Shown: piece by piece, positions 10,490-21,399 of the stretch
Layout of the letters: the number at the start of each line of letters is the position of its first letter
How positions within the stretch are numbered: the stretch's first letter is position 1
Assembly: GCF_032884065.1 (NCBI RefSeq)
Contig: NW_027062665.1
Span: 248,001-312,000, forward strand
Reading direction: 5' to 3'
From: Artemia franciscana
Lineage: Eukaryota > Arthropoda > Branchiopoda > Anostraca > Artemiidae
DNA: 64,000 nt
The notes under the pieces: generated by a model
Told to the model about the DNA's origin: nothing
What the model saw: the letters and a program-made list of their open reading frames with translations, nothing else
Databases searched by the model: none
Program-made: the position numbers and the translations under genes

Positions 10490-11693
10490 ATAGTTTCTTT
10501 GATTCAAATACATCAATATTGGATTTATTTTGATTCAATATTCATTATCAAACTTGTGCCTCATCTTTGATTTACAATTTTGTCTAATTGTTTTGATTAA
10601 ACATTTTATCTGATCTCTAGTCTCCAATTTTGTTTATTTTCATTACTTGAGGAGAATTGAAGGTGCAGATAATTTTCTTCCTGTGCTGTTTAGATTAAAA
10701 AGAATAGAAAATAGATTACCATATATATTAAACTGATACTGAATACAAATATGTTAATGCAAATTAATTGAAGTACCAAGGCCACTAAAGCCAAATGTAA
10801 TTTTTTAAACTTGCAGAAAGTTACAAAACCATACACTTCTTAAAATATTAGCAAAAACCAGCAATTAAATTTTTGAAATCATACAAAATTCTGGTTTTAA
10901 GCAATGAATACACCTAAAATTGAGTCAGGTTGCAAAAATGTTTTTGTTTTGAAGTTTTTGGTGCTTCAACAGTTTTCAAATGTTAAGGTTAAGAAAATTG
11001 ATAGTTAAATACACCGTATCTTAAATTTTCATAGAGATAATAAACATTGTAGGACCTCTTAGAATGAAGAATATTTAATCATCTTTATTAGATGGATAAT
11101 GTGATGTTTGATGTAGTAGCACAATTATTAACTAGAAGAAGATTAAAAAGTGTGTTAATCAAATTGAATACAGGAATAATCTTATTAAAGTTTTTAATAG
11201 TTAATATAATTATAAAATAAAACAGTCCTTTCAAAAAGCAGCTGAAAACTGGAGGATATTTAAAAAATATTTTCTGAAATACTTATGTGTGAAAAAGACT
11301 ATTTTAATTCAAGGAAATAAAACAATTTAAATAAATGTCGTTATTAACTTTACCATATAATTAAACTAAAGTTTAGGAACTGCTAAAAAATACACATCAA
11401 GTCAAAGTGTAAGCAGGTATGATTTAAGTAAACTTGGAGCCAATTATTCTATTCTAGTTGAGTCTATATTTAAAAATAAACTCCAATTTTAGTTTTAGAT
11501 GAAGTTTTTAAGTATGCTGAAGGAAATTTAAAAATTCAAAGAAAAAGACTTGACAATATTAAATTCTCTTGCAGCTAGTTTTGGTTCAGCTAATTCTAAA
11601 TTAGACCAATTATCCCAAAAGTGATCAAAATTAGTTAAAAAAAAAATTAAAAAAGAACGATTTTTATTTCATTTAACCTTTTTTATTTCATTA
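10490..11693. other. Spacer between convergent Harbinger genes
   Basis: About 1.2 kb of AT-rich sequence separates the 3' ends of the MADF-BESS gene and the transposase gene. No coding segment is recognised. It presumably holds both 3' untranslated regions. Confidence 0.4.
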
Positions 11694-14600
11694 CTAAAAA
11701 AGACCATTTTGTACTGAAAGATTTTGCCATGGAACTGCTCCTGGACAAGAAAAATATTCCATGAACATATTACGCACTTGGATGGCATTAGGGCTAGCAG
11801 CATTTCCTGATAAATTTTCTGATGGTTGTAAAAAAGAGCTGTTACGCCAAGTTCCAGGAATAATATTTCCATCTACTTCTCGGTCAACAACTATTGACAG
11901 AGAGTATCTGGATGAATTTGTAGTTATCAGAAAATTGCGCAGCACACAAGTAGCTTTAACAATATGGTCCATTGCATCAAGCTTACAATTAACACTACTT
12001 CTCAGTATCCTAAACTTTACAGACATAATTCCAAATGCGTTTTCTACCACCCTTCTAGCCCGTGTCAAACGATAATTGAAAATTCTTTGCTGTGTGGTTA
12101 GGCTTGAATACCTTGGGTATGGTCGCATAAGATTTTTTTGAAGAGGAAAAGCCTCATCTCCAACAAAAATGAATTGAAAAAGATTCTCAGAGTTTAACAA
12201 AGATGAGGGATCTGGAATTGGGAGGGTGGCATTCCGCAAAGCAGCACCAAAACCAGATCTTGCAAAAATACTACTATCATTTTCTTTACCCTTTGCACCT
12301 ACATCTACATAAATAAATTTGTAATGAGCATCTGCAACAGCCATTAAAACAATACTATGAAATTCGTGAAAATTATTAAAGTCAGATCCAGAGTTGGCTG
12401 GGCATTGGATTCGACAGTGCTTCCCATCTATTGCCCCAATACAATGAGGAAAGTTCCAAATTTCATAAAAATCCCTAGCAATTGCATAAAAGTCATCTTT
12501 TTCGGGTGGCTTCATGTATATCGGCTGCAAATTCTTCCAAATTGCTTGGTATGTTTGAGCAATAATACCAGAAATGGTGGATCGTCCCATCCTATAACAC
12601 AATGACAGAGAAGCCATTGAATTTCCAGTTACAAGATATCTAAAAGTAAAAAGAAAATTGTTCAGTGGTTGACAAACCAAGATCTTCTTTCAAGTAGGTG
12701 CTTAGGTTTAATCACTCTAGTCAGTCCAGCGTTCGGACTCGCCTATAAACTCCAATAAATTCCTATATTTTAATGCACTCCTATAAAATGCCTATATTTT
12801 GGCTAAAATCCTATTATTCCTATATTTTCGGCTGAAGAGCACTAAGAAATTTATTCGTGATTTGGAATTTTCACTGCTCATTAAGTAAGCCAAGAAGTGC
12901 TTCTCTTTGCTTTTGACTCTGCTTGTAGACTGTGCTTTCTTTTGGTCTAGATTGATAGTTACAAAAGTTGAGCTGTCTGAACTTAACCAATGCTTTGTGT
13001 TGGGCTTAGTAAGCTGCTTCTGCCTGGGCTATGCTGTTGTGTTGACTTAACAGCCTATGTTTTTTTTGTCATGTTGGGCTCGTCCAAAATGAGCGAAAAT
13101 CAGTATATAGGCTAGCAGTCTCTGCTTAATGAGACTGGAGTTCTTGTGACTTATGCATTTCCTGGCTGAACGCTATTTAAAAGGCTGATGCAAATACGGC
13201 CGAGTTTCGGATATATCCACATTTTTTCTTCTTATGGTCTTTAAATCTTGGGGTGCTATTTTGCAGGTGATGCTTGGTAATTAAGTATGGGGCCTACCAA
13301 GTTTAACAGTTCATGGCCTGCTAAGACGGATTGCAGCGGTAGAAAGATTGGCGAATGGTGTAAGACTGGGAATGACCAGTACTCGTCCTTTTGCAAACTA
13401 CTTGGAAAGCCGTAGTTGCTGCTCAACTACATCCACTGCAGCTTCATCTGACCGGACAATTTCGATTTGATGAAACATCCAAGGATAAGCCATTAGTTGG
13501 TACAAACATGTTCTGTGAGCGTGATGCCGCTTATAAAGCTGAGTTAATATGGGCACTTCAGACGGTACAGAGTTCCATGTCTGCTGACTCTTCTGACCAT
13601 ATTGTCGGAACCTTCCATGCGATGTTCCCCAGTAAGATCCGGGACGGAATGTGCCTAAGTGCGAAGAAGCTCACGTATCTGATCACCGACGCGCTGCATC
13701 CTTACTTTAATCAAATGCTTGTGAAGGACATTTAGTCGTATTCTGTACTAGAATATGATGAGACAACCAACAACGCTGATATGAAAGAGTTACAGATACG
13801 TGCTCAATATTGGTCCTCATACGGAAACGAAATCCAGAGCAGACATTTATGCACAAGTTTTATGGGCCAAGCGACAAGTGATGACCCGTATAGGAAGATT
13901 ATGTCAGCCATTGAGCAGAATCAGCTGCCACTTGAAACTGATCACGCTTGGAAGTGACGGACCAAACGTCAACAAAAGCGTTTGGAACAAGTTCGATGCC
14001 GACAAAAAGAAATTTATGGAAAAAGGAATGTTGAACATTGGTACTTGCAACATCCATATAATCCATAACGCTTTCTTGAAAGGTCTTCAGGTTTTCGGAG
14101 AAGAAAGTTTCGACTTTGTTATTCTTGTGCATTCATTTTTTGATGGCTTGCCTGCATGTTGTGAAGACTATCGAAAGTGCCAAATAAAGTGAGAGTACCA
14201 GAGAATGCTTTTTATAAAGCATGTCCCAAGCCGCTGGCTGACGATTCGACGTGCCCTTACTAGGATCATGCAGCAGTGGCCGGCAATCTTTCCTGAACTT
14301 CGTGCCGAGAGAGAAAAAACTGAAGAAACTTCTGCCCACTCCCAAATTGCTGAAGATTATGACTTACATCAAAAGTGCTATGATGAAGGCGCAACTTGAG
14401 TTTGTTCTAGCCTCAGTAGAATTGTTCACGAGTTTCACTCAACTGTTCCAGAAAGAAGAGCCTCTCATTCATGTTCTGCACTCGCAGATCAAAAAACGGG
14501 TTGTGACACTTTTTGGACGGATCTTTACTCCAGATTTCGTGACCGAGACAGAAAATTTCTCGCCAGAAATGTTGAATCTTGCTGTAAAAATTTTCAGAAA

Positions 14601-17242
14601 ATCCCATAGTATCAGAAAATGTGGAGCGAGCTTCCCGTGAAAAAGCAACACTGAAAAACAAGGCCATTTTTTATGTCAGTGTGCGAAAACATTTTATTGC
14701 GGGTATTCGCCATATTTTAAACAAATGTCCTCTGTAAAAGGATGGTTTTCTAGAGGCTTTACGCTGCTTGAGTCCGACCAACATGAAAGATTCAAGAAGC
14801 ATTGCAGACGTAGCGTTTGTGGTACGCGAGATTGCGATTTGAGTAAGCTCAGACATCGCCCAGGCTGAGTGGCTGCTTTTGTGAACGGAAACTGGACCCC
14901 GGGAGGACATTACTCGGATCAATCATTTTGGGAGCCATTATTTTTGACTGGTGAATTAGCGCAGGGACAGCAAGTACCCGGAACTTACCAAACTTATCAA
15001 AGTGGGCCGATTTTATCGCATGGTAGCGCAGATATTGAGTGTGGGTTCTCGCGTTCTGGTAGGATTTTCGGTGAATACCAGGCGTTATTTGTCAGAACGC
15101 GTTCTGGATGCGAGACTCATGGTATATGACACGTTGAGACTTTATGGAAGAAAACCAGAACGGTTTTTATTTCAAAAGAACTCTTGAATCTTGCACGTTC
15201 CGTACGGTCTCGGTATCAACAATATCTGGACGAAAAGAAAAAAGAAGAGCTATCCGAGAAGGGCAAAGCAGCTTTCGAAAAGGATAACCTGCAGAAGTTG
15301 CAGGAGGTCAATGAAAAAAAGAAAGAAATAGAAGACCTGGAAAGCAAAAAAAAACATCAAACATCAGATTAAGAAAAGAGAACTGTAGCAGATACTATAC
15401 TTCAGGAAGCGACTGACAGAATGAAGAAGGCTGCCGAGTCCAAGAGTTCCATAGACATTGCCCTAGCTGTTTCTTTGCTCGAAGGAGCTGCGAAGTCCAG
15501 AACAGGTGAAAGAGAGCAGATGGTGTAATTTGTGAGAATGGAGCAGTCTCGTGCAAAGAAAAAAACCGACCTCATATCGAAATCGATGCCCAAGAAGCAG
15601 CAAGAGTGATTCCAAGTATTTTACCTGTAGCAGTCAATCGTTGGCACAGTATGTGTATCTGATTTTTTTTTTTTTTTTTTTTTACTTTTTTTACTTTTTT
15701 TATTATTTGTACGGTTTGTATTTGAAGTAAATAAATAAAAAAAAAAAAAAACAGAAATCCGAGAAATAACGAATGTATGTGACCAAGCATCCCGCGCCAT
15801 CTACTACAGATGTGGTCCCGAAGACTTCCAAATCCTATATTTGGCCTATATTTGGGCTCGGGAAATCCTATAAAAATAGGACAGAGCCTATAATTTGAAA
15901 CGAACCGACCTGTCCGAACCCTGTCAGTCATTTATTTAAGCATATACATCATTTACCTAAATCATAGACAAAAATTTATTTAGGCATATAGCTTTTGTTT
16001 GTTCAGTAATTTAAGGATTAGTTAACTTAACACAATTTTTAATCCATGTTCAATCTACAGTGAAAGTTGTTTTTATGGAAAGTTGAAAGTTGTTTTGGGT
16101 ACAATATGTTGTATCCAACAAGTTCTGCAAATGACTTCTAATTTTCATTTAGATGCACCTATTAGCCTGGATAAATTCATTTTATTGCTTTTCTGGTTCC
16201 ATCTGAATTATAAATTTAACATTTTAACACTGAATTATTTGGTTATATTTGCCAAAAGGACTAGTAAGTTCTTTTGTAACTTGAGACATGGAACCAAGGG
16301 TTCTATTCCATTGTTGTACAGCAGTTACTGATTTAATCCGTGGAAGATAGCAATAACTTGTTTTTATTTTATGAATAAATTGATGGTGCACCAACTATTA
16401 TAAAATCAATGATAAGCAGGAAGATGGATTGAAAAGGGGCATAAGTGACAACCTAAACTATAATAGGCTTCCAACAACAAAAGATTTTATTGTGTTTATG
16501 ATCACAGACAAAATTTGGTTTGTTACTAAATAATAGGAAAGATCTTTGGAAAATATTCCCATCTTGTGCTGCACCCCATTTTATGTGTTTGTTGAAAGCA
16601 GTCCTCCTCCTAAAGAGATATGCTGCATCTTAGTAAAAAATACTTTGATTTTGTAAATATTTCCTATATCTTCCTTCTAAGCACATTTATTCAAAATGAG
16701 TCAGAATTTCCATGACTGGGATCCTTTTCATCATTTAGATGGTATTAACCTCCATGCTGAGCATAAATCAGCATTAGCAAAGCTGTGCCTTGTGCCTCTT
16801 TTTTGTGAATAGTGCTTTAAGTGATTTCAAATTTTAATTTTTTTTTCTTGTTTCTTATGCTTATTCAAGTTTGATTTCTGTATAGAGTGTTATAACTGTG
16901 TTCTGATAAACTAAAAAAATAGTAATTGCAAAAGTTACAAATGTAAGCTACTCTAGACCCTTCTTCTTTATTTAAGACAAATTAATTTTATATTGAGCCA
17001 AAGTACAGGTCCAAAAACATGAAATACTAAACATATTCACCTAAGTGTAACAGCTAGACGGGCTTTGGCTAATATAGATGGCCTCATTACTGTATCCTGT
17101 TTTTGAATATCAGCTTTGATCAAAGTTACAATTGAATCCAATTGTTCTTTGTCCATCCTGTATGTTTGAAAAAAAACAGTTCAGAGTCCATCTGTTACAT
17201 TTCTTTAGTGAGGGCTCCATAAAACCCATGGATGTCTCTCAA
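11694..17242 (-). CDS. PIF/Harbinger DDE transposase (HARBI1-like), at least two exons
   Basis: The enzyme would cut and join transposon ends. The last exon (12639 down to 11694) is open, and its DDE_Tnp_4 triad is in place: D in CIGAIDGKH, D in KGKENDSSIF and E in RRVVENAFGIMSVKFR (residues 85, 135 and 213 of the open frame that starts upstream at 12680). Its true start is the acceptor tttttacttttag, giving YLVTGNSMASLSLCYRMG. The preceding exon lies 4.4 kb away at 17041-17242 and reads DIHGFYGALTKEM, then MDKEQLDSIVTLIKADIQKQ, then ARLAVTLR before donor gtgaat. The two exons join in phase as TLR-YLVTG. The upstream exon has one stop and a T-run frameshift. The intron is swollen by a hAT insertion (12727-15923). 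The initiator exon was not found. The length is near that of HARBI1 relatives (about 350 aa). Confidence 0.85.
12721..12726. repeat. Left flanking direct repeat of the nested hAT
   Basis: TCAGTC occurs directly outside the left terminal inverted repeat and again directly outside the right one (15924-15929). It is likely all or part of the target-site duplication. hAT elements usually make 8 bp; here only 6 match. Confidence 0.5.
12727..15923 (+). mobile_element. hAT-superfamily DNA transposon, full span, coding region broken
   Basis: The ends are inverted repeats: CAGCGTTCGGAC at 12727-12738 and, reversed, CAGGGTTCGGAC at 15912-15923 (11 of 12 match). Both subterminal regions hold several copies of cctata/cctatattt-like words, possible transposase-binding sites. 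The element is nested in the large intron of the Harbinger transposase gene on the opposite strand. A long T run and A run lie near 15664-15755. The 3.2-kb size, CAG ends and transposase remains all fit hAT. Confidence 0.8.
13287..15620 (+). pseudogene. hAT transposase pseudogene
   Basis: Reading starts at ATG 13287 with a BED-like zinc-finger region (GEWCKTGNDQYSSFCKLLG, near 13345-13410). Later pieces read TDALHPYFNQMLV (near 13700), LGSDGPNVNKSVWNKF and GTCNIHIIHNAFLKGL (13950-14090), FIKHVPSRWLTIRRALTRI (14210-14265), and SHGSADIECGFSRSGRIFGE (15015-15075), which matches the hAT C-terminal dimerisation segment (H.NADVERGFS). A Lys/Glu-rich coiled-coil tail follows (15190-15360). The pieces fall in different frames with several stops, so at least six breaks separate them. 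The protein resembles a lineage of arthropod hAT proteins with an IHNAF..GL motif; the subfamily name is not known to me. Confidence 0.75.
15924..15929. repeat. Right flanking direct repeat of the nested hAT
   Basis: This is the second copy of TCAGTC, immediately outside the right terminal inverted repeat. It pairs with 12721-12726. Confidence 0.5.
15930..17040. other. Remaining intron of the Harbinger transposase gene
   Basis: AT-rich sequence with no recognised coding content. The short open frame near 16083-16331 has no similarity that I can name. This is intron between the two transposase exons. Confidence 0.4.
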
Positions 17243-17392
17243 CTGTAAAGTAACAAATAATAACTCATATTATAGCTAAAAAGCCGTTCAGAGTCCATCT
17301 GTTCCATTTCTTTAGTGAGGGCTCCATAAAACCCATGGATGTCTCTCAACTGTAAAGTAACAAATAATAACTCATATTAAAGCTAAAAAGCC
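17179..17392 (-). repeat. 107-bp tandem duplication that copies part of a transposase exon
   Basis: Two units (17179-17285 and 17286-17392) are nearly identical. Each holds, on the minus strand, the acceptor-like ttactttacag and the exon words DIHGFYGALTKEM. The unit joined to the rest of the exon carries a stop (ATGTAAC), while the outer unit reads ATGGAAC and is open. So the duplication preceded the stop, or the outer copy preserves the older sequence. Confidence 0.75.
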
Positions 17393-19386
17393 ACATATAA
17401 AGTTTGTTTTACAAAATTTCAGAACAAGGCAAATTCCAAGAAATACAGACATTTTTTTGTTATATACAAATTTTATCATTTATTCTATAATAATCAGCTA
17501 ATAAGAACTAACTTAAAATCTAGCAAAAAAATTTTGGAAGTGTTACCTTAACCTCAAAGAACATCTCTTTCAGATATCCTTTGTAATCTTACAACAAAGA
17601 ACATAGTACAGATGGGTCTACGAGTCTGAAAAACCCTTTCCAGCATAAGATAAAGGCTTTAGATTAATTTTTAAAGCTATATTTGTCTCAGAAATGGATT
17701 TTCTAAGATAGTGAGAATACCCTATTAGTCATTTTTCAGATTAAAGTAAAAAAGCTGACAAAATTTGGCCTAAAGTTATTTGAGGTTATTTTTAAACAGA
17801 GGACAAGAGAAAATCCAAAAACTATAACAAAATCTATTCCACAAAATTTAATAAAAAATACCAATTGCTTTCAAAAAGGCAAAAAAAGAGCTTAATTGCA
17901 TCTCTCATGAAGAAAATTGGGTAGCATTTTATGCAGGTGGAACAACCTTATAGAAGATATTGTCCCTGCACTGTCTGTTAAGGTATTAAAGGCTACATTA
18001 GAAAAGAAACCATCCACAAAGCTGTAGAATTGTGACTAAGAGGCTTTTTGTTTAACCAATCAAATATGAAAGAACAGTTGGGTTAATTGTGTAAGAAGCT
18101 TCTACTTTGCATTTGGTCATTTTAATCAAGTGAGTCTATAGAATGGCAAAATATGAAATCACTCCTGGATGTGATTTAAGGGAAGTTAACTGTCTTATGC
18201 AACAATCCTTGGTAACACTCTTGCATTTAGCTTCATCTGAGCTAAATGCTACAAGGACAAATTGACCCTAGAATAATGGGGTTAGATATAGTGGTAGAAT
18301 ATATAAAAGTTTTTGTTTACTAATTTGGTGAGTATTTATTCTTTTTATGTCTACTTACTTCTGACCCAAAGTTGATTCTTATTACTGAATAATACCACAT
18401 TAAAAAAGATCAAGTAAGTTCTTCAGTCTACACAGGCTAGGCTGAAACTTAGTCTAAAGTTTATTTAATCCTAATCAGAGTAATTCCAATGGTTGGCAAA
18501 GTCCAGGGCAAAATAGGTTCAAGACTTCTCTTGACTCAAATATAAGCACAAAAAAAGCTGTGACTTGATTTAATGACAAATTAAAAAACAATATATATAC
18601 TATTTCCTGTAGGCTACTGCAAAGAAACTAGAGTGAAGACTACCAAAACTTTTGTCAAACTTTCCTAATAATTGTTCACTTAAACTTACCCTCCCCTCTA
18701 AAAAGTTATTTGCTGAATTTGTAAATGACAACATAACTTGGGTAGGATGAAAATATACATCAATATATCCCTTAATACTTTTTTTATTTTGTTTCATTTT
18801 TTTTTAAATTGATTCTGTAGGAAATCACATTTTGATTTGTTATTTAGGAAAGTACAAAAAGAGGCATCATACTATGTAGGCTATTAAATTATATCCTAGC
18901 TAAATTATGTTATCAATTAAGAGACAAATTAGCTAGTTTTAACTCTATTTCTCTTAACTCCTTCATTTGCAAATATATAGCCTAAATTGTATATGTTTTA
19001 TACATTTTCATATTTCCTCATTTTATGTACCTTCTTAAATCTATTAAAGCTATTAAATATATTTGAACAAAATAGGGACAATAGCAAAATGTATGAGACA
19101 TATATAGATTAAGCTCATTAAGTGGAGAGGTGTTGACAAAGTAAAGTGAAGTAGCCTACCTTTAGAAACCATTTAGTCTACACAAAGTAGTCTATGTACT
19201 TTATGATTTTTTACAGTTGTTTTAACAATATTATAGTATTTCCTTTGAATGGGCAAAGCAGTACATTAATATTATTTTGTAAATTAGGATGAGTTTCTTT
19301 CTGTATTGTCACTGTACTCCCACATAAAAATGTTGATGACAGGCTGAGTGTTTTTAGCATCTTAATAGCCTAAAATTATAAAAATA
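17393..19386. other. AT-rich stretch without recognised gene
   Basis: About 2 kb with no convincing coding segment. It may hold the 5' end and right terminus of the Harbinger element, but I could not identify an initiator exon or terminal inverted repeats. Confidence 0.35.
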
Positions 19387-19389
19387 ATG

Positions 19390-19600
19390 GAATTAACCCC
19401 TTACAGCACATACTGGACGCACCCACCACCTCTTTTTTTCCTAATTCTTCTACTACGTTCAGAATTGCGTCGTCTTTCATCTAAAAGAGCACCTACAATT
19501 GCCAAATCTTCCAAATCAGAATCCATGTTTGAACTTTTCAAATATTCCAACATCAAAAATATTTTCGGCACTAACTTCGTGCTTACCCTATACATATAGA
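19390..19600 (-). pseudogene. N-terminal fragment of a second PIF/Harbinger transposase
   Basis: The minus strand reads MDSDLEDLAIVGALLDERRR, then RSRRIRKKR. In the next frame the sequence continues as RWWVRPVCAVRG. The acidic start, the basic RKKR stretch and the WWVRP motif are typical of the first exon of PIF/Harbinger nucleases. The rest of the protein is absent; neighbouring sequence changes near 19600-19690. A frameshift lies just before WWVRP. It is unrelated in sequence to the larger element at 6.5-17.4 kb. Confidence 0.65.
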
Positions 19601-19696
19601 CGCTTTTTGGCGTGTGAACACTTTTTCTTGGAACCTTTAAGAATTTCGCTATAGGATTTTTATAAAATCTTATGCGTGTAAACTTGGCATAAACAG

Positions 19697-19917
19697 GTAT
19701 GATCGATGTGAAAATTTTAAATGCATTTGTACCAAGTCGAAATCTGTCGCAAATCCTCCAAGAATTGGAATCTGCCAAACGCATGAATTATAGAGGTATG
19801 AGTGGTTATCTATCTTTACCACCAGAACTAAAAAGAGTTCTATCTAAAGCAGAAAATATTTATCACAGAGATATTGGGAATATTGGGAAACGCTACATTG
19901 GCACCATCGAATGACGG
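19697..19917 (+). pseudogene. Partial copy of cullin-5-like exon
   Basis: This segment is almost identical to the first 220 bases of the exon at 20269. It starts at the same acceptor (aaacag) and reads MIDVKILNAFVPS, then SGYLSLPPELKRVLSKAE. Similarity stops sharply at GAATGACG. Few substitutions separate the copies, so the duplication is recent. No function is expected. Confidence 0.75.
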
Positions 19918-19974
19918 ATTTCCTAATCTCTAATTTCCTAATCTCGAACGAATTTCTGGATTTCCTAAATGTTT

Positions 19975-20150
19975 AATATTTACAATCAAAATTATTCACG
20001 CTAAAGTATTCAAATTTAAAAAAAAACTCGTTGAAATTCTTTATCCCTTGTGGTGAAAGTCCTTCTGAAATAACTATGCATAAGAAATAACTAAATAAGG
20101 ACAAAAGACCCTAAAATCGTCGAAAAAGGTCTTGTTTAGGAGTGAAGACT
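19975..20150 (+). repeat. Short third copy of an R1 segment
   Basis: The sequence matches R1 at about 4085-4275, including attattcacgctaaagtatt and atgcataagaaataacta. The exon-like part and the hAT relic of R1 are absent. It lies between the two cullin-like copies. Confidence 0.65.
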
Positions 20151-20268
20151 TAACCAAATTAGACAAGAAATTGATGAAAGAAGGAGAATTTTGAACATAT
20201 TCCATTGCATAGCTCAATTAGGATTCTGTTGTGTTTATTTTGTATTCGTCGGGACAAGTACTAAACAG

Positions 20269-20905
20269 GTATGATCGATGTGAAAATTTTAAATGCATTT
20301 GTACCAAGTCCAAATATGTCGCAAATCCTCCAAGAATTGGAATCTGCCAAACGCATGGATTATAGAGGAATGAGTGGTTATCTATCTTTACCACCAGAAC
20401 TAAAGAGAGTTCTATCTAAAGCAGAAGATATTTATCACAGATATATTGGGAATATTGGGAAAACGCTCCATTGGCACCATCGAATGACGTCTGCAACTAT
20501 CCATTTTACTAATGAATCTGGTGAGTATTACTTGGATGTAACTGCTTTTCAAATGGCATTGCCATTTGCTTGGAATGAAACGAAAGACAAAATATCATTT
20601 GAAACTCTGCTATCTATAACAGGATTGACTGATGCTGACTTGCGGAACACTTTATGGTCAATCGTGGGGCTTCCAAAACGAAAGCAGCAAGTGCTATTAT
20701 ATTCTCCAACGTGCCAAAGTCAGGAAGACTTCACCTATTCTAGTAATTTTCGGATCAATGAGAATTTTGCTCTTATCAGAAATGGGAAGGTTCAAAAGTT
20801 TGGCCAATTAAAGTGAATTTAATTGGGCGATCACGGTTAGTGACAAAAGAAGAGAAAGATGAACTAGATAAGGCAATTATGAAGCAGAGAGCTACTATAG
20901 TACAG
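20269..20905 (+). pseudogene. Cullin-5-like exon, orphan and frameshifted
   Basis: Cullin-5 is the scaffold of an E3 ubiquitin ligase. After acceptor aaacag the exon reads IDVKILNAFVPS, then YLSLPPELKRVLSKAEDIY, then TLHWHHRMTSATIHFTNESG, YYLDVTAFQMALPFAWNET, KISFETLLSITGLTDADLR, TLWSIVGLPKRKQQVLLY and [16 protein letters not shown]. These follow the C-terminal cullin region of CUL5 step by step (FAWNQ, KISFENL, RRTLWSLV in that family). One frame change near 20805 precedes VNLIGRSRL, and the exon ends at donor-like cag/gtattt (20905). The final winged-helix part with the neddylation site is missing, and no other cullin exon was found in the window. It is probably a captured or duplicated gene fragment. 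Confidence 0.8.
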
Positions 20906-21399
20906 GTATTTGATCAAGAGTTGGATGCTCTGGAAGTTGAAACTGTTGAAAAAGAAACAATTCACCCCCAAAAGAGTTACAAGATGAATTAGTTCTGTGC
21001 TGATATTTTTGTATTTGCTGTTTATAAAGTGAACATTTCCCGACCTTATACTTTTCACTGATAGAAAAAGATATGCAATACAATACAAAAAAAAACGCAA
21101 AAAAGTATTGTAATAAGCATGACTAAATGAAAATAAACTATTATTGATTAAATGTTAAAAACCATTCCTTTCCAAAAATCTAATTAATAAATCTTTAGCA
21201 AGTTTTAGCCGATTCGACGCACGTCATTAAACCACAGAAAAATACCTGGCTGGAAAAATGTGGTTTTTTGGGAAAGTATAAAAAGTAAAGTTTTCTAGCT
21301 TTGGTGGTTTTGTTGTTCTTAAGTCATTTGTCGTCTAAAAAGGATATAGCATAAGTAAGTGTGATTTAGGTTTTGTTGAGCGTCTTTATAAATTTTAAT
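20906..21399. other. Sequence between cullin fragment and gypsy element
   Basis: A short open stretch continues past the cullin exon ([17 protein letters not shown]) to a stop near 20991, but I cannot name it. The rest is AT-rich. Part of it may be the 5' LTR of the following gypsy element, whose left edge cannot be fixed because no second LTR is visible. Confidence 0.35.

Noticed and set aside
12357-12605. Plus-strand open frames across 11761-12605
   Set aside because: They are antisense shadows of the Harbinger DDE exon.
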